DNA from: Synechococcus sp. A10-1-5-1
Lineage (GTDB): Bacteria; Cyanobacteriota; Cyanobacteriia; PCC-6307; Cyanobiaceae
DNA: 64,000 nt
Assembly (NCBI RefSeq): GCF_023115425.1
Contig: NZ_CP096032.1
Span: forward strand, 2,046,001-2,110,000
Direction: 5' to 3'
In this document: positions 48,351 to 57,455 of the stretch, one piece after another
Layout: every line of letters starts with the position of its first letter
Numbering within the stretch: the first letter of the stretch is position 1
The notes under the pieces: model-generated
What the model was told of the DNA's origin: nothing
Database searches by the model: none
The model's input: only the letters and a program-made list of their open reading frames with translations
Translations under genes and position numbers: made by a program

Positions 48351-48809
48351 TTGTCTTCACCCGTCACCCCATCCGCCCCTGTTCTGACCAGCGAGCAGAT
48401 CCAGGGGCTGCTGCCCCATCGCTATCCCTTCGCCCTGGTGGATCGGGTGATTGAGCACGAGCCTGGTAAGCGGGCGGTGGCGATCAAGAACATCACCTTC
48501 AACGAGCCGCAATTCCAGGGGCATTTCCCCGGTCGCCCGTTGATGCCCGGGGTCTTGATCGTTGAGGCCATGGCTCAGGTGGGTGGCTTGATCGTCACCC
48601 AAATGCCGGACCTGCCCAAGGGGTTGTTTGTCTTCGCTGGGATCGATGGTGTGCGTTTCCGGCGCCCAGTGGTTCCCGGTGATCAGCTGGTGATGACTTG
48701 CGAACTGATCTCGCTCAAGCGACAACGGTTCGGGAAGGTCAAGGCGGAGGCCACGGTCGACGGACAGTTGGTCTGCTCCGGTGAATTGATGTTCTCCTTG
48801 GTCGACTGA
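48351..48809 (+). CDS. fabZ: 3-hydroxyacyl-ACP dehydratase FabZ
   Basis: 152 residues from TTG 48351, the only start downstream of the lpxC stop. '[16 protein letters not shown]' has the catalytic His, and '[23 protein letters not shown]' the catalytic Glu. It removes water from 3-hydroxyacyl-ACP in fatty-acid elongation. FabZ and LpxA/LpxC compete for the same acyl pool, which is why this gene order is common in bacteria with lipid A. Confidence 0.96.
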   Translation: MSSPVTPSAPVLTSEQIQGLLPHRYPFALVDRVIEHEPGKRAVAIKNITFNEPQFQGHFPGRPLMPGVLIVEAMAQVGGLIVTQMPDLPKGLFVFAGIDGVRFRRPVVPGDQLVMTCELISLKRQRFGKVKAEATVDGQLVCSGELMFSLVD

Positions 48810-48818
48810 ATTCCCCCC

Positions 48819-49652
48819 ATGACTCAGGCCGTTATGAACGGGGACAGCACCCGAATCCATCCCACCGCCGTGGTGGATGCCAAGGCCCAAATCGATGTGG
48901 GCGTCGAGATTGGCCCCTATGCGGTGGTGGGCCCCGAGGTGTCGATCGGCTCAGGCACGCGGATCGGTCCGCACGTGGTGCTCGATGGTCGCGTCAGCAT
49001 CGGCAAAGCCAACCGCATCTTCCCAGGGGCATCCATTGGCGCTGAACCTCAGGACCTCAAGTACAACGGTGCGCCCACCGAGGTGGTGATTGGTGATGAC
49101 AACGCCATCCGCGAATGCGTGACCATCAACCGCGCCACCCATGAGGGAGAGCAGACCCGCATCGGCAACAGCAATTTGCTGATGGCCTACAGCCACCTTG
49201 GCCATAACTGCGATCTGGGCAGTCGGATCGTGATTGCCAACGGTGTCGCTGTGGCTGGGCATGTGGTGATCGGTGACCGTGCCGTGATCGGTGGCGTGCT
49301 GGGCATTCACCAATTCGTCCACATCGGCACGATGGCGATGGTGGGGGGCATGAGCCGCATTGATCGCGATGTTCCGCCCTACGCCATCGTCGAGGGTCAC
49401 CCCGGTCGGCTGCGGGGCTTGAACCGGATTGGTTTGAAGCGCAGTGGCCTGACCGAACTCGATGGCGGCGCTCAAGCCAAGCAACTCCAGCAGGTTTGGG
49501 CTCAGCTCTACCGCGGCGATGTGGTGCTGGCTGAGGCCATCAAGGGGGTGCGTGAGCAGACCCTGTTGCCCCCTGCTGAAACCCTGGTGAGCTTCCTGGA
49601 GGCCTCGATTGGCCCCGGTCGCCGAGGCCCCCTGCCCGCCGGGCGTTCATGA
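48819..49652 (+). CDS. lpxA: UDP-N-acetylglucosamine acyltransferase
   Basis: 277 residues. The left-handed beta-helix is seen as hexapeptide repeats ('[25 protein letters not shown]...'), with the catalytic His in '[13 protein letters not shown]' and the C-terminal helices after '[12 protein letters not shown]'. It adds the first acyl chain of lipid A. An ATG 5 codons downstream is an alternative start. Its stop overlaps the lpxB start (ATGA). Confidence 0.96.
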   Translation: MTQAVMNGDSTRIHPTAVVDAKAQIDVGVEIGPYAVVGPEVSIGSGTRIGPHVVLDGRVSIGKANRIFPGASIGAEPQDLKYNGAPTEVVIGDDNAIRECVTINRATHEGEQTRIGNSNLLMAYSHLGHNCDLGSRIVIANGVAVAGHVVIGDRAVIGGVLGIHQFVHIGTMAMVGGMSRIDRDVPPYAIVEGHPGRLRGLNRIGLKRSGLTELDGGAQAKQLQQVWAQLYRGDVVLAEAIKGVREQTLLPPAETLVSFLEASIGPGRRGPLPAGRS

Positions 49653-50839
49653 GGCGACTGCTGATCAGCACCGGGGAAGTGTCCGGTGATTTGCAGGGTG
49701 GCCTGCTGGTCAAGGCCCTGAGGGAGGAAGCGGATTCCCGTGGTCTGGAGCTGGAGGTCGTCGCCCTCGGCGGTGAACGGATGCGCCGGGCTGGAGCCAC
49801 ACTCCTGGCGAACACCATGGCGATGGGAGCCATTGGTCTCTGGGAGGCCCTGCCCTTGGTCTGGCCAACCCTGCAGATCCAGCGCAGGGTTGATCAGTGG
49901 TTGCGGCAGTCCCCCCCCGATGGCCTGGTGCTCATCGATTACATGGGGGCCAACGTCAACCTGGGCCTGAAGGTCAAGCGTCGTCTGCCCGGCACGCCGA
50001 TCCTGTATTACATCGCCCCCCAGGAGTGGGCCTTTCGCGTTGGAGAAGGGGGCACCACTCGGTTGATCGGCTTCACCGACCGGATCCTGGCGATCTTTCC
50101 GGAGGAGGCGCGCTTCTATGCCTCCCGTGGCGCTGATGTCACCTGGGTGGGGCACCCCCTGATCGATACCTTGACCCACCTGCCCAGCCGCGATGAGGCC
50201 CGCGCTCAGTTGGGGCTGCAGCCGGGTCAGCGCCTGCTCCTGCTGTTCCCCGCCTCGCGTCAGCAGGAATTGCGCTATCTGCTGCCGAACTTGGCCCAAG
50301 CGGCAGCTGAGTTGCAGCGTCGCTGTCCGGGACTGCAGGTGGTGGTTCCTGCCGGCCAGGCGAGTTTCGAGCCTGTTCTGCGGGACACGCTCGAGCAAGC
50401 TGGGGTCAAGGCTCGCGTGATTCCGGCGGCTGAAGCCGATGCCCTGCGTCCCGCACTCTGTGCTGCGGCGGATCTAGCCCTGAACAAATCCGGCACGGTC
50501 AACCTGGAGTTGGCCTTGCGGGGCGTGCCCCAGGTGGTGGTTTATCGCGTGAGCCGGCCCACGGCCTGGGTGGCCAAGCAGATCCTGCGCTTCAAGGTGG
50601 ATCACATCTCGCCGGTCAACCTGGTGGTGGGCGAGCGCCTCGTGCCGGAGTTGCTTCAGGACGAGCTGACCCCAGAGTCGGTGGTGGAGGCGGCCCTTCC
50701 CTTACTGGAGGACCCCGCCGCCCGCGAACGGGTCGCTGAGGGCTATGGCCGCATGCGCGCGCTCCTGGGAGAACCCGGTGTCACACGCCGGGCGGCCGCG
50801 GCGATCCTGGATGCTCTTCCCGGGGGACGCGAGTCATGA
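49649..50839 (+). CDS. lpxB: Lipid-A-disaccharide synthase
   Basis: 396 residues. '[24 protein letters not shown]' is the family start, '[20 protein letters not shown]' and 'VGHPLID' the middle, and '[33 protein letters not shown]' the donor site. It is a GT-B glycosyltransferase joining UDP-diacylglucosamine and lipid X. It overlaps lpxA and msrA by 4 bp each. Confidence 0.96.
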   Translation: MRRLLISTGEVSGDLQGGLLVKALREEADSRGLELEVVALGGERMRRAGATLLANTMAMGAIGLWEALPLVWPTLQIQRRVDQWLRQSPPDGLVLIDYMGANVNLGLKVKRRLPGTPILYYIAPQEWAFRVGEGGTTRLIGFTDRILAIFPEEARFYASRGADVTWVGHPLIDTLTHLPSRDEARAQLGLQPGQRLLLLFPASRQQELRYLLPNLAQAAAELQRRCPGLQVVVPAGQASFEPVLRDTLEQAGVKARVIPAAEADALRPALCAAADLALNKSGTVNLELALRGVPQVVVYRVSRPTAWVAKQILRFKVDHISPVNLVVGERLVPELLQDELTPESVVEAALPLLEDPAARERVAEGYGRMRALLGEPGVTRRAAAAILDALPGGRES

Positions 50840-51471
50840 TTCAGCGCCTGTTGTCCGCCTGTTTGGCCGTCAGCCTGCTGCTGTTTGGCCCCTGTGCATC
50901 AGCCTTGGCGGCTACGGAAGAGGCGGTCTTGGCCGGCGGCTGCTTCTGGTGCCTCGAGCACGATCTGGAGGACCTGCCGGGGGTGATCGATGCCGAGAGC
51001 GGCTATAGCGGCGGTCAGCTTGAGAACCCCAGCTACGGGCAGGTCAGTTCCGGTGGAACCGGTCACCAGGAGGTGGTGCGCGTCCGTTTTGATCCACAGG
51101 TCATTGCTTATCCCACCCTGCTTCGGGCCTACTGGCGCAACATTGACCCCCTGGATGGCGGCGGTCAGTTCTGCGATCGAGGCGGTTCCTATAAGCCTGT
51201 GATCTTTACCGAGGGGGACCAGCAACTCAGCGAGGCGAAAGCCAGCCTCCAGTCCGCAGCCAACGAACTGGGCAAGCCCGCTTCAGCGATCAAGGTGCAG
51301 ATCAAACCCCTGAAGCGCTTCTGGCCCGCTGAGGGTTATCACCAGAACTATGCAGTGAACAACACGGTCAAATACAACTATTACCGCTGGGCCTGCGGCC
51401 GCGACAGGCGCTTGGATCAGGTTTGGGGATCACAGGCCCGCAGCGATGCTCCCTGGGTGGTTAGGCGCTGA
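50836..51471 (+). CDS. msrA: Exported methionine-(S)-sulfoxide reductase MsrA
   Basis: 211 residues. The N-terminus '[25 protein letters not shown]' is a signal peptide (the Cys is not in a clear lipobox), so the enzyme is likely periplasmic. The catalytic '[11 protein letters not shown]' and 'GYSGG', '[12 protein letters not shown]' are intact; 'YHQNYAV' near the end completes the family pattern. It reduces the S form of methionine sulfoxide. The ATG overlaps the lpxB stop, tying repair of exported proteins to envelope synthesis. Confidence 0.95.
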   Translation: MIQRLLSACLAVSLLLFGPCASALAATEEAVLAGGCFWCLEHDLEDLPGVIDAESGYSGGQLENPSYGQVSSGGTGHQEVVRVRFDPQVIAYPTLLRAYWRNIDPLDGGGQFCDRGGSYKPVIFTEGDQQLSEAKASLQSAANELGKPASAIKVQIKPLKRFWPAEGYHQNYAVNNTVKYNYYRWACGRDRRLDQVWGSQARSDAPWVVRR

Positions 51472-51524
51472 CCGAGGCAGGGCTCAATGCTGAGGAAAAG
51501 CTAAAGAGCCGATCGAGGGAAATT

Positions 51525-51557
51525 CGGTTTTTGCGAGTGCTGATACGGCTTTTGCGA
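51525..51557. repeat. Pair of 12-bp direct repeats 21 bp apart
   Basis: CGGTTTTTGCGA at 51525-51536 and CGGCTTTTGCGA at 51546-51557 differ at one base. The start-to-start distance is two helical turns. They lie 57-89 bp before the small gene at 51614 and could be a tandem regulator site. No known cyanobacterial box matches. Confidence 0.4.
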
Positions 51558-51613
51558 CTTTTTCCTCTTGGCGACTGGAATTACTCTGGATCAGTCTCGA
51601 ATGCAGGTTTTGT

Positions 51614-51808
51614 ATGTATCTGCTGACGATTCGCGATGGTCTCGTGACACGTCATATCGGCCCCTATGCCACTCCGAAGCAGGCTTCGGACGATCTCGAT
51701 CGCCTGTTGAAGCTCTTTGGTGATCGGGCCCGTTGGCAAATCCACGCCCTGGAGGAGCCCGCGTCCCTCCGTGGCGATGCCAGCGCTTCGGTGGCGACGG
51801 CCGCCTAA
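51614..51808 (+). CDS. Small hypothetical protein
   Basis: 64 residues. 'MYLLTIRDGLVTRHIGPYATPKQASDDLDRLLKLFGDRARWQIHALEEP' suggests a compact strand-helix-strand fold with no signal or membrane segment. The frame has its own 142-bp upstream region with the direct repeats, which suggests an independent transcript. Its stop overlaps the convergent small membrane gene by 4 bp. I recognise no family. Confidence 0.6.
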   Translation: MYLLTIRDGLVTRHIGPYATPKQASDDLDRLLKLFGDRARWQIHALEEPASLRGDASASVATAA

Positions 51809-52047
51809 CTGCGCGGTTGGTTCTGTCCTGGGTAGCCCCGCAGCAGGCCGCTTTCCACCATCAGCCCCACGGCGGCCACGATGGCCACCAGGCTGAGTGT
51901 GCCGTACCAGAACCAGGGCCCGTGGGGCTGTCCCAGGGCTTGGAGCGTGCGTCGCTGCACCGCTTCACCGAACAAGCAGAGGCCCGCCGGCAGCAGCAGG
52001 ACGCTCAGCTGTGCTTTGACGTACCACCGAAGTTTGGGCACTGCCAT
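51805..52047 (-). CDS. Small two-helix membrane protein, unknown function
   Basis: 80 residues with two hydrophobic segments ('AQLSVLLLPAGLCLFGEAV' and 'FWYGTLSLVAIVAAVGLMVES') and a basic N-terminus. It lies 32 bp downstream of pepA on the same strand and may be on its transcript. No family recognised. Confidence 0.65.
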   Translation of the reverse strand: MAVPKLRWYVKAQLSVLLLPAGLCLFGEAVQRRTLQALGQPHGPWFWYGTLSLVAIVAAVGLMVESGLLRGYPGQNQPRS

Positions 52048-52079
52048 GCTGCAGGTTAGGTCGCTCGCAGGGCAGCAGC

Positions 52080-53582
52080 CTAGGCGGCGCCCCCGGCTAG
52101 GACCCAGTTGACCAGGGTGCGAACGCCAAAGCCGGTTGCACCAGCGGGATCCAGGCCGCGGCCCTTATCGCTCCAAACGGTCCCAGCGATGTCCATGTGG
52201 GCCCAGGGAATCTCCTTGTTGACGAAGTCCTGCAGGAATAGGGCCGCCGTGATGGAGCCGCCAGGACGGGGCCCGGTGTTTTTCATGTCGGCCAGGCCGC
52301 TCTTGAGGCCAGCGCGGTAGGAGGCGCGCAGGGGCATCCGCCAAAGGTTTTCTCCGCCCTCCTCTCCGGCCTGAACCAGGGCCTGGGCCAGGCTGTCGCT
52401 GGGGGACCAGAGGCCGGCGATTTCATCACCCAGAGCGATCACACAGGCCCCGGTCAAGGTGGCCAGATCCACTACCGCGTCGGGCTCCAACTTGCAGGCG
52501 TACACCAGGGCATCGGCCAGGGTCAGCCGCCCTTCGGCGTCGGTGTTGTTGATCTCGATCGTTTTGCCGTTGGACGCGGTGACGATCGCTCCAGGGTGGA
52601 TCGCCCCGCCGCTGATCATGTTTTCGCAGGCGGCCACCAGCATGTGGACCTCGATGCCGGCGGGTTTCAGTTCAGCGATCGCCCGCATGGCGCCGAGCAC
52701 CGCGCCGCTGCCCCCCATGTCGAACTTCATCATCTCGATCTGGGAGCCGGCGGTTTTGAGGTTGTACCCGCCGGAGTCAAAGGTCAGGCCCTTGCCCACC
52801 AGCACCAGTCGCCGCTTGACCTCCCCTTGGGGGACATAGGTCAGGTGAATGAACTTCGGGGGAAGATCTGACCCCTGGGCCACGGACAGATAGGAGCCCA
52901 TCCCCAGGGCTTCGCAGTCCGCCCGCTCGAGCACCTTGAGCTGCAGACCAAAGTCGCGGGCGATGCCGGCGGCGGTCTCCGCCAGGGCCGCCGGGGTCAC
53001 CACGTTCGGCGGGGCGGCCACCAGTTCACGGGCCAGTTCGACGCCGCTGCAGATGGCCTGGCTGCTCGTGGCAGCGCCTTGGCAGGGGCTCAGCTGGTCG
53101 GCAGGCAGGCCGAGCAGCTCCACCTGGGTGGGTTGTTGGGTGGGTTCTGCTTCGCCTTTGAAACGCTGGTCTTGGAAGAGGATGAGCCGGACCGCTTCGG
53201 CCATGGCTGAGGCGGCCGCAACCGGGGGCAACCCCTCGAGCGGGAGGGCCAGACCCACGCTGCTTGCTCCGCTGCCATGGGCCGCTTTGGCGCCGAGGGC
53301 GGCTGCTTTGCGCAGCTGCTCCAGGTTGAACTCCGCCGCAAAACCCAGGCCCACGAGCACCAGGGTGCTGGGCTGTTGATTGAGCAGCTCAAGCACCAGG
53401 CTTTCGCCGGGTTTGGCCTTGAAGCGGCGACGCTCCATGCGCTCCAGCAGGACGTCGCCAAAGCGAGCTTTCAGCAGGTCCCGGCTGCTGTCTCCAGGAG
53501 CATCGCTGAACAGACCCACCACCAGGGCCTCCCCCGTCCAATCGCGGGCGGTGGCGCTGCTGCAGCGGATCTCCATGGCCAT
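52080..53582 (-). CDS. pepA: Cytosol aminopeptidase (leucyl aminopeptidase, M17)
   Basis: 500 residues. The two-metal M17 site is intact: 'VGKGLTFDSGGYNLK', 'DMGGSGAVLGAM' and 'NTDAEGRLTLADAL'. The N-terminal ~165 residues form the macro-like domain. It removes N-terminal residues from peptides in the cytoplasm as a hexamer; the E. coli homologue also binds DNA. ATG at 53582 or 53576 are both possible starts. It lies 31 bp after the GIY-YIG gene on the same map side but is oriented the same way (minus). Confidence 0.96.
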   Translation of the reverse strand: MAMEIRCSSATARDWTGEALVVGLFSDAPGDSSRDLLKARFGDVLLERMERRRFKAKPGESLVLELLNQQPSTLVLVGLGFAAEFNLEQLRKAAALGAKAAHGSGASSVGLALPLEGLPPVAAASAMAEAVRLILFQDQRFKGEAEPTQQPTQVELLGLPADQLSPCQGAATSSQAICSGVELARELVAAPPNVVTPAALAETAAGIARDFGLQLKVLERADCEALGMGSYLSVAQGSDLPPKFIHLTYVPQGEVKRRLVLVGKGLTFDSGGYNLKTAGSQIEMMKFDMGGSGAVLGAMRAIAELKPAGIEVHMLVAACENMISGGAIHPGAIVTASNGKTIEINNTDAEGRLTLADALVYACKLEPDAVVDLATLTGACVIALGDEIAGLWSPSDSLAQALVQAGEEGGENLWRMPLRASYRAGLKSGLADMKNTGPRPGGSITAALFLQDFVNKEIPWAHMDIAGTVWSDKGRGLDPAGATGFGVRTLVNWVLAGGAA

Positions 53583-53613
53583 CTCAAGCTCAATGGGCGC
53601 GATGGTAGTTCGA

Positions 53614-54216
53614 TCAGCCTGGCTCAGCTGTGAAGGGGGTCGCCCACCGGCCGCGGGTTTCTTTGTTGAAGGGAGGCAGCCAGTGGCGAATCAGGGCTTG
53701 CTCGAGTGCTTGACGTGCCCTTCGCTCGCTGGGGGCGTCGTACCAAAAACGGATGCTGGGTTGGCTTTGCAGGTTGGCCTGCTGCAGGGCCTCGCCGTAG
53801 GCCGCCAGGTAGCCCTTGCAGTCGTGCTCACCTTTCCAGCGTCGATCGGCTTGCTTGGTCTCCCCGACGTAGAGCAGTAGGGCTCCCTCGAGATGGGGCG
53901 GCCGGTCCACGACGAAATAGAGGGCTGCTCCATCGAGTTGGCGTTCGGGCCAGCGCCAGAATTGCAGGTGTTGTGGGGCCAATTGCAGCGGGTCGAGTCG
54001 TTGCACCGCGGCGGCGCCAATGCTGCTGCCGCCAAAGAGATCCATCTGGCCTGGGGCGAGCTGACGGCCGCTGGCCACCGCCTCAAAGCGGGGGCGTTGG
54101 TACTCCAACAGGCGCTGCTGCCAAGCGATCAGCTGGTGCTCCTGCAGGGGGAGGGCCCCGCCGCTGCTGCCGACGCTGGCAGGGGAAGCACCAAAGAGTT
54201 CGCCTTGCCGTCCCAT
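53614..54216 (-). CDS. GIY-YIG nuclease-fold protein
   Basis: 200 residues. The N-terminal ~90 residues are not recognised. The C-terminal half matches the GIY-YIG fold: 'ALYFVVD' and 'LLLYVGETKQADRRW' give the paired strands with Tyr and the Arg, and 'LEQALIRHWLPPFNKETR' gives the metal-binding Glu and the Asn. The key residues seem to be present, so it may be an active endonuclease. It follows the HhH protein gene by 3 bp, and they are likely one unit. Confidence 0.8.
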   Translation of the reverse strand: MGRQGELFGASPASVGSSGGALPLQEHQLIAWQQRLLEYQRPRFEAVASGRQLAPGQMDLFGGSSIGAAAVQRLDPLQLAPQHLQFWRWPERQLDGAALYFVVDRPPHLEGALLLYVGETKQADRRWKGEHDCKGYLAAYGEALQQANLQSQPSIRFWYDAPSERRARQALEQALIRHWLPPFNKETRGRWATPFTAEPG

Positions 54217-54219
54217 GCC

Positions 54220-54894
54220 CTAGGCCGAGCGGGGGAGTTCTGGGCCAGCGCTGCCTTGGCCAAAGCGGACCTTGCCGATCAGCTCCTCCACCACGGCGGC
54301 GGGTAGTTGCAAGCGTTGTTGCAGATCCGCCAGGTCCTGGAAGGGGGCGCGTTGGCGCTCCCGCAGCAGCCGTTGACGCCGCTCGGGCCCCAGTTGGGGC
54401 AGTTGCCGCTCCAGGGCCTGGGCCGGAGCGCGGTTCAGGTCGATCAGCAGGGGCCTCAGGGTGGTTGGTGCCCCATCGCCATACCAGCGGAATTGCAGCA
54501 GGGGCTCCCAAATCGCGACCACGGCGGCGGGGAGATCCAGCAGGCGCTGCAGATCCTCCGGGCCGCTGAGTTGCACGCCCCCCTGCTGCAGCCGCAGCAA
54601 CAGGTCGACCTGATCCCGCTGGATCTGGGGTAGGCGCAACCAGTCGCTTGCACTGGCGCGATTCACATCCAAGCGCCACCCCAGGGCGGCGGCGTGCTGG
54701 ACCTCCTGGGCGTTAGCCAGCCGCAGGTTGGGGTTGTGCTCGAGTTTCAGGGCGAGCAGGTCTTGCTCAACGCGATCCTCCAGGGGGAGTGGTTCCGGCG
54801 CTGCGGTGCTGGCCGGTTTCTCGCGCCGGGGCAGTTGTCCGGCCGCTTCCAGCAGGCTCCGGGCCAGAGGATCCAACCAGTGGCCTCGGCCCAT
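54220..54894 (-). CDS. Helix-hairpin-helix (ComEA-like) protein
   Basis: 224 residues from the ATG at 54894; the longer frame to 54945 would overlap the regulator gene. Two ComEA-type repeats are visible: 'LDVNRASASDWLRLPQIQRDQVDLLL' and 'IDLNRAPAQALERQLPQLGPERRQRLL..R..APFQDLADLQQ'. Such repeats bind DNA without sequence specificity. No signal or membrane helix is seen, so it is unlike the competence receptor ComEA. The GIY-YIG gene follows by 3 bp; together they contain the two domain types found in UvrC. Confidence 0.8.
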   Translation of the reverse strand: MGRGHWLDPLARSLLEAAGQLPRREKPASTAAPEPLPLEDRVEQDLLALKLEHNPNLRLANAQEVQHAAALGWRLDVNRASASDWLRLPQIQRDQVDLLLRLQQGGVQLSGPEDLQRLLDLPAAVVAIWEPLLQFRWYGDGAPTTLRPLLIDLNRAPAQALERQLPQLGPERRQRLLRERQRAPFQDLADLQQRLQLPAAVVEELIGKVRFGQGSAGPELPRSA

Positions 54895-54926
54895 GGCGGT
54901 GTCGGGTGCGGCGGAACCGCCCGACC

Positions 54927-55637
54927 TTAACGAGGGTCTGGCCACTCGACCAAGCCCAGTCGAATTCCCTGCACTGCGGCCTGGATACGGCTCTTGGCAT
55001 TCAGTTTTTGGAAGATGTGCCGGATGTGGTCTTTCACCGTCTCGACGGAGAGGTGCAGGCGTTGGCCGATGCCCTGGTTCTCGGTTCCATCGGCCATGAG
55101 TTGCAGGATGTCCACTTCCCTTGGGGTCAGCTGAGCCAGAGGATTGCCTGGTCCATCAGCAAAGGCTTCGAAATAGCTCTTGCTCAGGTTGCGGTCGAGG
55201 TAAAGCCCTCCGGTCTGCATCGAACGAATGGCCGCCAGGAAGCTGCCGGAGCCCAGGTTGCTCTCGAGGCAGAGCCCATCGCAGTTCGCCTGGAGGGCCT
55301 GGTGAATGGCCATCAGTCGCCGGGGCTGAGTCACCACCATCAAGGTTGCGGGCGGCTGCGGCAGGGCTTTGGCCTGGGCCACCAGGCTGCCGCCGTTGCC
55401 CTGCTCGAGCCGGTCGGTGCAAATCAGCAGATCCGCCTGCTCCTCTGCCAGCTTCTCCAGCCCTTCGCTTTGGGTGGTCACGGCCCCGACGATCTGGGGA
55501 CCCGGTTGCAGGGCCGCAATCAACAGGGTTAGGGCGAGTCGGGACCCGCTGCAGACCACGACACGGGATTGGCTGAGCAGTGCGTTGCTAGCGGCCAGGT
55601 TGCCCCGCACGGCCTCAAGGGAGGGGGTGTAGTCCAT
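54927..55637 (-). CDS. LuxR-type DNA-binding regulator with atypical receiver domain
   Basis: 236 residues from the ATG at 55637 (ATG 55670 adds 11 residues). The C-terminal LuxR/FixJ helix-turn-helix is textbook: 'LTPREVDILQLMADGTENQGIGQRLHLSVETVKDHIRHIFQKLNAKSR'. The N-terminal domain looks like a receiver: an Asp sits at the phosphorylation position ('LLICTDRLEQGNGG'), but the acidic pair is replaced by 'VVCSGSRLA' and the conserved Lys is not apparent. It may therefore work without phosphorylation. It is followed by the HhH gene after 32 bp. Confidence 0.88.
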   Translation of the reverse strand: MDYTPSLEAVRGNLAASNALLSQSRVVVCSGSRLALTLLIAALQPGPQIVGAVTTQSEGLEKLAEEQADLLICTDRLEQGNGGSLVAQAKALPQPPATLMVVTQPRRLMAIHQALQANCDGLCLESNLGSGSFLAAIRSMQTGGLYLDRNLSKSYFEAFADGPGNPLAQLTPREVDILQLMADGTENQGIGQRLHLSVETVKDHIRHIFQKLNAKSRIQAAVQGIRLGLVEWPDPR

Positions 55638-55762
55638 CGCGAAGGAGGGCGCACTGTTCACTGTGTGCATGGGCGGCGGACTTGGCAGCCCATTACGCCT
55701 ATCCGCACTCGTCAGGGCGGGCTGCGCTCAGCACAATCGTTGAGCCCACCCGGCCCAGCGTG

Positions 55763-56086
55763 ATGGCGTTCTTTGAATCCGAGATCGTTCAGGAAGAAGC
55801 CAAGCGCCTGTTCGGCGACTACCAGCAACTGATGCAGCTGGGCGGGGAGTACGGCAAGTTCGATCGCGAAGGCAAAAAGCTGTTCATCGATCGGATGGAG
55901 GAGCTGATGGACCGCTACCGCGTGTTCATGAAGCGCTTTGAGCTCTCCGATGACTTCCAGGCCAAGCTCACGGTGGAGCAGCTGCGCACCCAGCTGAGCC
56001 AATTCGGGATGACCCCCGATCAGATGTTCGAGCAGATGCAGCGCACCCTGGATCGGATGAAGGGGGAGCTGGAAGCCGAAGCCTGA
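55763..56086 (+). CDS. DUF1825 family protein
   Basis: 107 residues from the ATG at 55763. 'MAFFESEIVQEEAKRLFGDYQQLMQLGGEYGKFDREGKKLFIDRMEELMDRYRVFMKRFELSDDF' style sequence is the fixed core of DUF1825, which I know only from cyanobacteria. It is all-helical, acidic and soluble. Function unknown. It is divergent from the LuxR-type gene and 42 bp before tyrS, possibly in one transcript. Confidence 0.88.
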   Translation: MAFFESEIVQEEAKRLFGDYQQLMQLGGEYGKFDREGKKLFIDRMEELMDRYRVFMKRFELSDDFQAKLTVEQLRTQLSQFGMTPDQMFEQMQRTLDRMKGELEAEA

Positions 56087-56128
56087 GCCCCGTCTGCGTA
56101 CGATCCGACCCCAGACAGCAGGGCGGAC

Positions 56129-57391
56129 ATGGCCAAGGGCGAGTGGGGACTGCCCCAGTGGTTGGAGCGTGGTGTCGCCGACCTGTTCCCCATTGGTACG
56201 GAAGCCAGCGATGCCGACCAGCAACTGGCGGCTCGCCTCGCCGAAGCCGAGAAGCAGGGGCGGCCCCTACGGATCAAGCTCGGCATTGACCCGACTGGAA
56301 GTGATATCCACCTCGGTCACTCGATCCTGTTCCGCAAGTTGCGGGCCTTCCAGGATGCGGGCCACACGGCGGTCCTGATTATTGGAGACTTCACCGCCCG
56401 CATCGGTGATCCCACGGGCAAAAGTGCCACGCGCGTCCAGTTGACGGCCGAGCAGGTCGAGGCCAACGCCCGCACCTATCTCCAACAGCTGGGTCAGGGC
56501 CAGGATCCCGCCCGCGCCCTGCTGGATTTCGAGACCCCGGGTCGCCTGGAGGTGCGCCGCAACAGCGAATGGCTCGCCTCCCTCGATCTGCCCAAGGTGA
56601 TCGAGCTGCTGGGGATCTCCACCGTTGGCCAGATGCTCGCCAAGGAAGACTTCGCCAATCGCTACGGCTCCGGCACCCCGATCTCCCTGCATGAATTCCT
56701 CTATCCGCTCCTGCAGGGCTACGACTCCGTGGCGGTTCAGGCCGATCTGGAACTGGGGGGCACAGATCAGAAGTTCAACGTGGCCATGGGCCGCGACCTG
56801 CAGCGCCATTTCGGCCAACGCACCCAGTTCGGGATGCTCCTGCCGATCCTGGCGGGCCTCGATGGCGTCCAGAAGATGAGCAAGAGCCTCGGGAACACCG
56901 TTGGCCTGGCGGAGGATCCGCTCTCGATGTATTCCAAGCTCGAGAAGGTTCCCGATGCGGCGGTGGAGGAGTACCTCACCCTGCTCACCAACCTGGATCT
57001 GGCGGCCCTGCCCGAGAACCCGCGGGAGCGTCAGAAGGCGATGGCCCTGGAGGTGACCCGCCAGCGTCACGGTGAGGCTGCGGCCCAGCAGGCCCAGGCT
57101 GATGCGGGCAAGTTGGTGGGTGGTGCCAAGGGCAGCGGTGCGGCCGATGCCGAGGTCCCCGAGGCCTCACTCGCCGAGGTGAACTTCCCGGCGAAGGCCT
57201 TCTACCTGCTCAGCGCCGTTGGCATCTGCGCCAGCAGCAGCGAAGCGCGCCGCCAAATCCAGGGCGGTGGGGTCAAGCTCGACGGCAAGAAATTGGCGGA
57301 TCCCAACCAGGAATTTGCCGCTGCAGCCGAGCTCGAGGGCAAGGTGCTGCAGCTGGGCAAAAAGACCTTCCGGCGGCTGGTGGCGGGTTAG
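56129..57391 (+). CDS. tyrS: Tyrosyl-tRNA synthetase
   Basis: 420 residues. The class I motif is '[13 protein letters not shown]' (HLGH) and the KMSKS motif is exact in '[11 protein letters not shown]'. An S4 domain is at the C-terminus ('[21 protein letters not shown]'). It charges tRNA-Tyr in the cytoplasm. It follows the DUF1825 gene by 42 bp. Two hairpins surround its stop codon. Confidence 0.97.
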   Translation: MAKGEWGLPQWLERGVADLFPIGTEASDADQQLAARLAEAEKQGRPLRIKLGIDPTGSDIHLGHSILFRKLRAFQDAGHTAVLIIGDFTARIGDPTGKSATRVQLTAEQVEANARTYLQQLGQGQDPARALLDFETPGRLEVRRNSEWLASLDLPKVIELLGISTVGQMLAKEDFANRYGSGTPISLHEFLYPLLQGYDSVAVQADLELGGTDQKFNVAMGRDLQRHFGQRTQFGMLLPILAGLDGVQKMSKSLGNTVGLAEDPLSMYSKLEKVPDAAVEEYLTLLTNLDLAALPENPRERQKAMALEVTRQRHGEAAAQQAQADAGKLVGGAKGSGAADAEVPEASLAEVNFPAKAFYLLSAVGICASSSEARRQIQGGGVKLDGKKLADPNQEFAAAAELEGKVLQLGKKTFRRLVAG

Positions 57392-57450
57392 ACCGCGCTC
57401 CTCACACCCTGTGCAGCCCGGCCGCCCTTGGCTGCGTTTGGTTGGGTTTT
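57383..57450 (+). other. Hairpin - CTCCTCACAC - hairpin at the end of tyrS (terminator, or Yfr1-like sRNA)
   Basis: GCGG/CCGC around the tyrS stop (57383-57396), then unpaired CTCCTCACAC (57398-57407), then stem GCAGCC/GGCTGC (57413-57418, 57430-57435) and a T-rich tail. This order matches the cyanobacterial small RNA Yfr1, whose unpaired core is ACTCCTCACAC. The 5' stem inside a coding region and the lack of a promoter argue against a separate RNA; a tyrS terminator is the simpler reading. Confidence 0.3.
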
Positions 57451-57455
57451 GTGAC

